Assembly (NCBI GenBank): GCA_017938205.1
Contig: JAGBCA010000030.1
Span: 1 to 64,000, forward strand
Direction: 5' to 3'
DNA: 64,000 nucleotides
Source: Clostridia bacterium
GTDB lineage: Bacteria > Bacillota > Clostridia > Oscillospirales > CAG-272
Below are positions 58,944 through 64,000 of this stretch, piece by piece. The notes under the pieces are model-generated. The model searched no databases. It was not told the DNA's origin and saw only the letters and a list, made by a program, of their open reading frames with translations. How positions within the stretch are numbered: the stretch's first letter is position 1; the number at the start of each line of letters is the position of its first letter. Position numbers and translations under genes: made by a program.

Positions 58944-61085
58944 ATGCTTAAAAAGGAGCTTAAAAATCTTTACGCCCGCGTTGGCGATGGCGAACAACGA
59001 GAGGTCGCGCTTCCATTCGTGCTTTCCGCTTGCACAGGACGGGATGAGATCGTGCCGAGCCCCGAGGAGGAAAAGCGCGCAATGATGCGCTCACTTTCAC
59101 TCTCGGTCACCGTGACGCTCCCCGAGCAGATGCGCGGCTTTCGCGGCCGGGCGCTTTGCCTGCATGGCTTGCTTGGGCATTGCATCGTTTCGCTGGACGG
59201 CGTGCGGGTGGAAGAATGGCGTTCGCCGCCCAAAACGGTATTCCTTCCCTTGCAGGATGCAGAGAGGCCCGTTTTATTGGAGCTCTCCTTCCCCGAGCGA
59301 ACGGTGCCGATGGATGTTGGAATCCTTGGCGGTATAGAGCTTGTCGCCTTTTCTCACGATCTGATCACGGACGTATATACCGAGCAGTTACATAAAAATG
59401 AAAAATGCGAGCTCTACGTTCGCGTGCGAACGCTTTGCGGCATCGGTGATGCAGAGGCGATCGCTACGCTGTATTCTCCCTCCGGCGAGATCCATTATCT
59501 CGGCCTCGTGCGGGGTGAGGGACGCATCGTCTTTTCTTCCGTACAGCGATACCGTCCGGCAGGCAAGGGAATTGCGGGGCTTTATCGCCTCGTGGTGACT
59601 CTGTATCATGACGGACAGCCGTCGGATAGCTTTGAGACGCATATCGGCTTTCGCAAGCTGACCTTCTCCAAGGACGGTGCGTCCGTTCCCTTTGAGGTCA
59701 TGCTGGACGATGCGCCTTGCTTTATCAAGGCCGCACGCATCTGTGCCCATCCTGCCTTGAGTGCAGAGAAAAATGCATACTGCTTTGAGCGCGCCTTGCC
59801 TGCCTTTATGAAAATGGGCGGTAATGCGCTGTTTGCCACCTGCGAGAGCGGCTTGCTTTCCGATCGCGTGTACGCCTTATGCGATCGCTTGGGACTGCTC
59901 GTGTTCCAGCAGCTGCCTTCCTTACAGCCCGATATGGAGCTGAACGATTATTTTGCGGAGCTGAAGGCGAGTCTTTCGCCGCTTCTCAATCATCCCTCCC
60001 TCGCGCTTCTTATTTTGCCGGAGGGCGTTTCGTCTGCCTCGGAGCTTGGGCGTGCCATCAAGGGCTTTTTCGCATTCTCCTTCCCCTGCGTGAGCGTGTG
60101 CGGTGCCCCTGCGCTCGGTTTCCCCGATATTGCGCGTATTGCCTCCATGCCGAGTCCTTTGGCGGTGCGCCGCTATTTGCCGATGGAGGCAAGGCGTATC
60201 TTTTCCTATGCAATGGAGAGTGCCCAGGATTCTCCCACGCAGCTGATTTCGATGCTGAATGCGGCGGCGGAGGAGCTTCCGTACGGTGCAAGCCTTGAAG
60301 ACGTTTCGTACGTTACGGCGATCTGCTCCGCAGAAGCGGCACAGAACGAGCTTGCCCTGGCGCTGGAGCGCGGTGTTCCGGGCGGTTTGCTTGGCGGAAC
60401 GCTTTTTGAGGGCGGTATTTCAATGAAGCCCTCGCTGATGGACGGTATTCTTGAGAGAAAGGCTCTCTATTTTGATCTTCAAAGAACCTTCGCACCTCTC
60501 TTCTTGCACGTGCGTGCACAAGGCTGCGAGGCTACGGTGACGTTGGCCTCCTCGAAAAACGAGGCGATCGGCGTTCGGGTGATCACCTGCCTGATGGATA
60601 ACTCTAACAACCGTATCGCTCGCATGAGTGACGATTGCGTGGTTCCTGCAGGCGCTCCTCTGATACTCAAAAAGCATTTTGCCGATGCTGCCCGTCACGA
60701 GCGAGAATACTACGTGCTGGTTTCCGTATACGCAAATGATGCGCTTCTGTGCGAAAAAACGGCGCTCTTCGTTCCCGCAAAGCATTTTCGCTTCGTTTAT
60801 CCCGGCGTGCAATGCGAGATCAAGGGAAGCGGAAGGAGCTATGAGATCGCACTTTCTGCCTCCGCGTATGTGCGCCGCCTGCGGCTCTCCTTTGCGAAAA
60901 CGGCCGCGCGCTTTGAAAAGAATTTCTTCGATATCGTCTCGGATACAAAGATCCTCTTATCCGTGGAGACCGAGGAGGTCACCACAAGCCGACACCTGGA
61001 GGCGCAGCTTCGTATGCGCTCACTTTACGACGTTGGGCGCATCACGGAAAGGGAGCTTGCGGATGAGATGGATTTTGATGCCTGA
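58944..61085 (+). CDS. GH2-like protein with a degenerate active site
   Basis: 713-aa cytosolic protein of the GH2 (beta-mannosidase/beta-galactosidase) architecture: jelly-roll and immunoglobulin-like domains (about 45-245), a barrel (about 250-500) and C-terminal beta domains. The usual acid/base block HPSxALWxGNNE reads HPSLALLILPEG, with Pro-Glu in place of Asn-Glu, and the nucleophile block SEFG reads SVCG, lacking the glutamate. It is therefore probably catalytically dead or altered, perhaps a glycan-binding or regulatory protein. AAGGAG precedes the ATG. Confidence 0.6.
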   Translation: MLKKELKNLYARVGDGEQREVALPFVLSACTGRDEIVPSPEEEKRAMMRSLSLSVTVTLPEQMRGFRGRALCLHGLLGHCIVSLDGVRVEEWRSPPKTVFLPLQDAERPVLLELSFPERTVPMDVGILGGIELVAFSHDLITDVYTEQLHKNEKCELYVRVRTLCGIGDAEAIATLYSPSGEIHYLGLVRGEGRIVFSSVQRYRPAGKGIAGLYRLVVTLYHDGQPSDSFETHIGFRKLTFSKDGASVPFEVMLDDAPCFIKAARICAHPALSAEKNAYCFERALPAFMKMGGNALFATCESGLLSDRVYALCDRLGLLVFQQLPSLQPDMELNDYFAELKASLSPLLNHPSLALLILPEGVSSASELGRAIKGFFAFSFPCVSVCGAPALGFPDIARIASMPSPLAVRRYLPMEARRIFSYAMESAQDSPTQLISMLNAAAEELPYGASLEDVSYVTAICSAEAAQNELALALERGVPGGLLGGTLFEGGISMKPSLMDGILERKALYFDLQRTFAPLFLHVRAQGCEATVTLASSKNEAIGVRVITCLMDNSNNRIARMSDDCVVPAGAPLILKKHFADAARHEREYYVLVSVYANDALLCEKTALFVPAKHFRFVYPGVQCEIKGSGRSYEIALSASAYVRRLRLSFAKTAARFEKNFFDIVSDTKILLSVETEEVTTSRHLEAQLRMRSLYDVGRITERELADEMDFDA

Positions 61086-61149
61086 TGCATCGTTTTTCTA
61101 AAGTCTCCAAGCAAAAGACAATAAACAAACCGAAAGAAAGGAAAACGTT

Positions 61150-61722
61150 ATGAAAAAGCTTTTTGCGGAGTTCAAAAAATTTATCACGCGTGGAAACGTG
61201 ATCGATATGGCCATAGGTGTTGCGGTTGCAACCGCCTTTACCGCCATCGTCAATTCCTTCACCAAGGGAATCATTTCTCCCCTGATCGCGCTTCTGACGG
61301 GCGAGTCTACACTCGCAGAGGTGAAGTGGGTGCTGCGCGAAGCAACCTTTGAGGCGGATGGTGTAACGGAGAAAACCGCCGAGGTCGCTATGATGCCCGG
61401 CCTCGTGCTGCAGGCCGCGATCGATTTTCTGATCATTGCCACCTTCCTTTTCCTCGTGATGCATATTGCGCATAAGATCTCTGATCGCGCAAAGAGGATC
61501 GCTGAGGAGATCCGCCTGAAGACGGACGAGGAATACGAGCAGAAGCTCGCTGAAGAGAAGGCCGCCGCCGAGGCTGCAGCTCAGGCAGAAAAGGAGGCCA
61601 AGGAAAAGGCCGCCGCCGAGGCTGCCGCGAAGGAGCAGGAGATTGCGCGCCTGCGTTACCGTGAGATCGAGCTTCTGGAGCAGATCTGCACGCTTCTCGG
61701 AGAAAAGGAAAAAAGCGAGTAA
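61150..61722 (+). CDS. mscL: large-conductance mechanosensitive channel
   Basis: 190-aa MscL, longer than the usual 130-150 aa. It has the N-terminal amphipathic FKKFITRGNVIDMAIGVAVA block, TM1, a periplasmic loop (about 45-85) and TM2 ending in HKISDRAKR. The extra C-terminal part (about 125-190) is an Ala/Glu/Lys coiled coil (KAAAEAAAQAEKEAKEK), longer than in the E. coli protein. It forms a homopentamer that opens on osmotic downshock. AAAGGA precedes the ATG; mntP follows after 21 nt. Confidence 0.93.
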   Translation: MKKLFAEFKKFITRGNVIDMAIGVAVATAFTAIVNSFTKGIISPLIALLTGESTLAEVKWVLREATFEADGVTEKTAEVAMMPGLVLQAAIDFLIIATFLFLVMHIAHKISDRAKRIAEEIRLKTDEEYEQKLAEEKAAAEAAAQAEKEAKEKAAAEAAAKEQEIARLRYREIELLEQICTLLGEKEKSE

Positions 61723-61743
61723 ACCGTAAGAAAGCGAAATATA

Positions 61744-62319
61744 ATGAGTTTTTTTGAGCTTTTTATTCTGGCGATCGGGCTTGCGATGGATGCCTTCGCC
61801 GTATCGATCTGCAAGGGGCTGACGCTGAAGAAGGCAGACCTCTCTTCCATGTCCAAGTGCGGACTTTGGTTCGGTGGCTTTCAGGCAATGATGCCTCTGA
61901 TCGGATTTTTTCTCGGCAGTCTGTTTGCCGCGGCGATCGAATCTGTGGACCACTGGGTCGCATTTGTTCTTCTTCTGCTGATCGGCGCGAATATGCTGAA
62001 GGAAGCGTTCACGTGCGAGGAATGCTGCTCTGAAAAAAATGCAGATTTTTCGGTGAAAACGATGTTCACCATGGCGGTTGCTACCTCGATCGATGCGATG
62101 GCGGTCGGAATTTCGCTTGCCATGGCGGGCGGCGTCAATATTTTTCTTGCGATCCTTTTGATCGGGGTCGTCACCTGCGTGCTTTCTGCCCTTGGCGTGA
62201 AGCTCGGTAGTGTGTTTGGCGGCCGTTTCGAGAAAAAGGCGCAGATCGCAGGGGGTGTGATCCTCATTCTTATAGGAACGAAGATCCTGCTCGAGCATCT
62301 CGGAGTACTGAAGTTTTAA
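61744..62319 (+). CDS. mntP: manganese efflux pump MntP
   Basis: 191-aa polytopic protein with six membrane segments and the two conserved acidic motifs AMDAFAVS and SIDAMAVG that form the metal path. A Cys-rich cytoplasmic loop (CEECCSEKN) is unusual and may sense or bind metal. Members export Mn2+. The ribosome site before the ATG is weak (AAGAAAG), suggesting coupling to mscL. No yybP-ykoY riboswitch is seen upstream. Confidence 0.9.
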   Translation: MSFFELFILAIGLAMDAFAVSICKGLTLKKADLSSMSKCGLWFGGFQAMMPLIGFFLGSLFAAAIESVDHWVAFVLLLLIGANMLKEAFTCEECCSEKNADFSVKTMFTMAVATSIDAMAVGISLAMAGGVNIFLAILLIGVVTCVLSALGVKLGSVFGGRFEKKAQIAGGVILILIGTKILLEHLGVLKF

Positions 62320-62334
62320 TTTCTCGGAATGAAC

Positions 62335-62366
62335 AAAAAAAGAGGCACAGCTGTGCCTCTTTTTTT
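62335..62366. terminator. perfect palindromic terminator
   Basis: AAAAAAAGAGGCACAG followed directly by its reverse complement; it serves the convergent mntP and hexapeptide-repeat genes. Confidence 0.92.
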
Positions 62367-62407
62367 GTTTGTTTAAATAAAAAATCGATAAAAATGTAAA
62401 GAACGAT

Positions 62408-63070
62408 TTACTTTCTATCTACAATTTTATCTTGCGATTTGAAAATCATTCGCTCCTTCACTACGCCGCGAACGCGAGATAATGGATATATAATACTCTC
62501 GCTTCCAATGATCGCACCCGGGCAAAGAACGCTACCGCATCCGACCTCCGCAAGGTCTCCCACCATAGCGCCCAGCTTGCGCCGCCCCGTGGAGATTTGT
62601 GTTCCTTCATGTCGCAAAACCACCTCGCCGTGATCGGCACGGAAATTGGAAGCGATCGCGCCGGCGCCCATGTGCGCACGGTAGCCGAGAATGCTGTCAC
62701 CCACGTAGTTGTAGTGCGGAACCTGCACGCGGTCGAAAAGAATGGCGTTCTTGATCTCGGTGCTGTTTCCGATCACGCAGTCATCGCCAATCAGGGCAGA
62801 TCCGCGTATATACGCGCCCGGGCGTACCTCGGTGCGGTGACCAATGATCGTTGGGGCTTCTATCGTTGCAAGAGGGGAGATGGTGGCATCCTTGGCAACG
62901 AAGATCTGGGGGCGGATCTGCTCGTAGTCATCACCGAGCGTGCTTTGGATCTCTCGTATGATCTCAGGAATTTTTTCAAGGACCTCGTGCCCGTATTCTG
63001 CCTTTTCTAACCACGGGCGTGCTGAAGTGTGCGAAAGGTCAAAAAGGGCCGTTATTTTCGGTATTGACAT
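62408..63070 (-). CDS. left-handed beta-helix (hexapeptide-repeat) protein, GlmU C-terminus-like
   Basis: 220-aa protein. After an N-terminal helical 65 residues it has hexapeptide repeats (ATISPLATIEAPTIIG..., GAYIRGSALIGDDCVIGN...), then FRADHGEVVL and GAIASN, resembling the acyltransferase half of GlmU-like nucleotidyltransferases without the uridylyltransferase half. An acyltransferase or sugar-nucleotide role is inferred. The start is the ATG at 63070 after GGAGAAGAAT; the long upstream frame has no ribosome site and lies in the folded leader. Confidence 0.75.
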   Translation of the reverse strand: MSIPKITALFDLSHTSARPWLEKAEYGHEVLEKIPEIIREIQSTLGDDYEQIRPQIFVAKDATISPLATIEAPTIIGHRTEVRPGAYIRGSALIGDDCVIGNSTEIKNAILFDRVQVPHYNYVGDSILGYRAHMGAGAIASNFRADHGEVVLRHEGTQISTGRRKLGAMVGDLAEVGCGSVLCPGAIIGSESIIYPLSRVRGVVKERMIFKSQDKIVDRK

Positions 63071-63146
63071 ATTCTTCTCCTCTATTAAAACATTGTTTTT
63101 TTGCGGACTCCTTTGCCCGCTATGCGTGTAGCACGTATTTATTCTA

Positions 63147-63170
63147 TCAAAGGAAAAACGCCTTTGCCAC
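63147..63170 (-). CDS. possible 7-codon leader ORF
   Basis: A GTG (63170) lies 8 nt after GGAGG and encodes (M)AKAFFL before TGA. It overlaps the right arm of a GCC/GGC stem followed by TTTTTCC, as an attenuator peptide would. Very short and speculative. Confidence 0.2.
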   Translation of the reverse strand: MAKAFFL

Positions 63171-63219
63171 TGTGGAAGCCTCCAAAGTTTTAGGCGGTGC
63201 TTTTTGAATAACTGTCGGA

Positions 63220-63248
63220 TGTATACAAAAAAATCGGAAAACAATCAA
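63220..63248 (-). promoter_or_regulatory. promoter and long leader of the hexapeptide-repeat gene
   Basis: Minus strand: -35 TTGATT (63248-63243), 17-nt spacer, -10 TATACA (63225-63220). It gives a leader of about 143 nt with CGCCT...AGGCG followed by TTTTT and a later GCGG/CCGC hairpin. The 321-nt gap 63071-63391 otherwise holds the repeat below and a terminator. Confidence 0.55.
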
Positions 63249-63278
63249 AATCATTTAATTATTTATCAAAAGTGTAAT

Positions 63279-63320
63279 CGATATTACAAAACATATGTTC
63301 GATAATACAAAAATACATAT
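63279..63320. repeat. imperfect 20-nt direct repeat
   Basis: CGATATTACAAAACATAT (63279-63296) and CGATAATACAAAAATACATAT (63300-63320) lie side by side, followed by a further CGAT. The first copy also has TGTAAT/ATTACA arms (63272-63287). A tandem operator upstream of the promoter at 63248 is possible. Confidence 0.4.
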
Positions 63321-63335
63321 CGATCAGGTAATAAA

Positions 63336-63369
63336 AAGGGAAGGATACGCTTTATCGCATCTTTCCCTT
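63336..63369 (-). terminator. terminator of the SGNH hydrolase gene
   Basis: AAGGGAAGGATACG pairs with CGCATCTTTCCCTT (wobbles allowed), with a T-run on the minus strand. Confidence 0.82.
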
Positions 63370-63391
63370 ATTTTGTCTGTTCTTTTCTAAT

Positions 63392-64000
63392 TTATGCGCT
63401 TTGCGTGCAAAGCGTGCCGCCTGCGCGGCTCTTCAGAAAATCGCAAAGTGTCCTTTCTATCAGATCATGGCCGGCCTCTGTGGGGTGTATCCCATCGCGT
63501 GAAATGAGTGCCTTGTAATCGTGCGAGAGAAGAAATTCGCTTCGCAGATCGATCAGCGGACAGCCCGTTTCAAGCGAGAGACGCTCCACGATGCGGTTGT
63601 AATGCTCCTGAAAGCGGTAAAGCATGGAAGGATCGCCGAGCCAGGAGAGAATGTTTTCGTACGAATTACCTTGGCTGATGGTCTGCATATAGCGGTCAGC
63701 GTCTATGGGGATCATGTTTGCCATGATCACCTCTGCACCGGCGGCTCTGACCTTTGCAATGGCTTTTTTGTAGCATTCGGTAAAGGTCTGCTCGGAAATG
63801 TGAGAGGCGTGCCGCTCGCTCGGGTGCTCGGAAACCGCGTGCCAATCGTGATCGCAATCGTTGCCGCCAAACTCAAAAAGCACCACGGAGTTTTTGTCAC
63901 ATTCATCGAGCGTTTTATCAAGAATATCCATGCCGCGCAGGATCGTTGCTCCCATACGGCAGCGATTCTTGATCTCGTAGCCAAGTGCGCCAACACTCTC
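63392..64000 (-). CDS. SGNH/GDSL-type hydrolase, 5' end outside the window
   Basis: At least 202 codons; the frame is open to the right edge, reading SVGALGYEIKNRCRMGATILRG, so the ATG at 63955 is not the likely start. Block III FEFGGNDCDHDW and block V RDGIHPTEAGH (catalytic Asp-His) are present; block I with the nucleophilic GDS serine must lie beyond the window. Members deacetylate or de-esterify glycans and lipids. A strong terminator follows. Confidence 0.85.
   Translation of the reverse strand, partial: ESVGALGYEIKNRCRMGATILRGMDILDKTLDECDKNSVVLFEFGGNDCDHDWHAVSEHPSERHASHISEQTFTECYKKAIAKVRAAGAEVIMANMIPIDADRYMQTISQGNSYENILSWLGDPSMLYRFQEHYNRIVERLSLETGCPLIDLRSEFLLSHDYKALISRDGIHPTEAGHDLIERTLCDFLKSRAGGTLCTQSA

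Overview
The window looks like chromosomal DNA of an uncultured, probably gut-associated member of the Clostridia. The strongest marker is a SCIFF ranthipeptide precursor with its six-Cys radical-SAM maturase (14718-16356), a pair characteristic of Clostridia. Supporting signs are strong AAGGAGG ribosome-binding sites, near-consensus sigma-A promoters with 17-nt spacers, a SpoVB-like flippase and the rpmF-yceD pair. No tRNA, rRNA, CRISPR array or complete insertion sequence was seen. The base composition looks fairly uniform except for an AT-rich patch around 53.8-54.7 kb.

Layout. 1-9.5 kb: a possible gene start running off the left edge, a 15-bp inverted repeat, two divergent GH78 rhamnosidase-like genes, a bacterial-PH (YdbS/YdbT-like) membrane pair, a Gfo/Idh/MocA oxidoreductase and a divergent AraC regulator. 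9.5-19.2 kb: the SCIFF operon read leftward (precursor, maturase, Orn/Lys/Arg decarboxylase-family enzyme, glycosidase-like protein, membrane protein), and rightward a membrane-anchored protein with a PHP phosphatase. 19.2-32.3 kb: an araC-trxB-phosphoesterase operon, a GH42-like enzyme, a GNAT protein, an M20 peptidase, an esterase, a lipoprotein with an RsgI-like segment, a DUF4091/GH123-like protein and another AraC. 32.3-43 kb: rpmF-yceD, an overlapping araC(PocR)-sbcD-sbcC operon, a NahK-like sugar kinase, a SpoVB-like flippase preceded by a coupled 15-codon ORF, two CNNM/CorC-type transporters and a SLOG protein. 43-54 kb: two coupled MacB/FtsX-type ABC fusions, a polar amino-acid ABC operon, a polytopic membrane protein and a split transketolase.

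53.8-58.9 kb is the most unusual part. It has a short SLOG-type ORF whose promoter starts transcription exactly at a 136-nt, strongly folding leader; a small ORF or RNA; two neighbouring secreted Cys-rich lipoproteins made almost entirely of CDxxCxxCG repeats; and a promoter-to-T-run segment that could be an independent structured RNA. 58.9-64 kb: a degenerate GH2-like protein, MscL, MntP, a hexapeptide-repeat protein behind a structured leader, and an SGNH hydrolase cut by the right edge.

How the genes work together. The recognisable glycosidase genes (GH78 x2, GH42-like, GH123-like, GH2-like and the 11.3-kb protein) all lack a visible signal peptide, and most sit beside AraC-type regulators. 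This suggests intracellular processing of imported plant or host glycans, with the oxidoreductase and the N-acetylhexosamine kinase acting on released sugars. No sugar transporter lies in the window. All functions are inferred from sequence reading alone; no database search was run.
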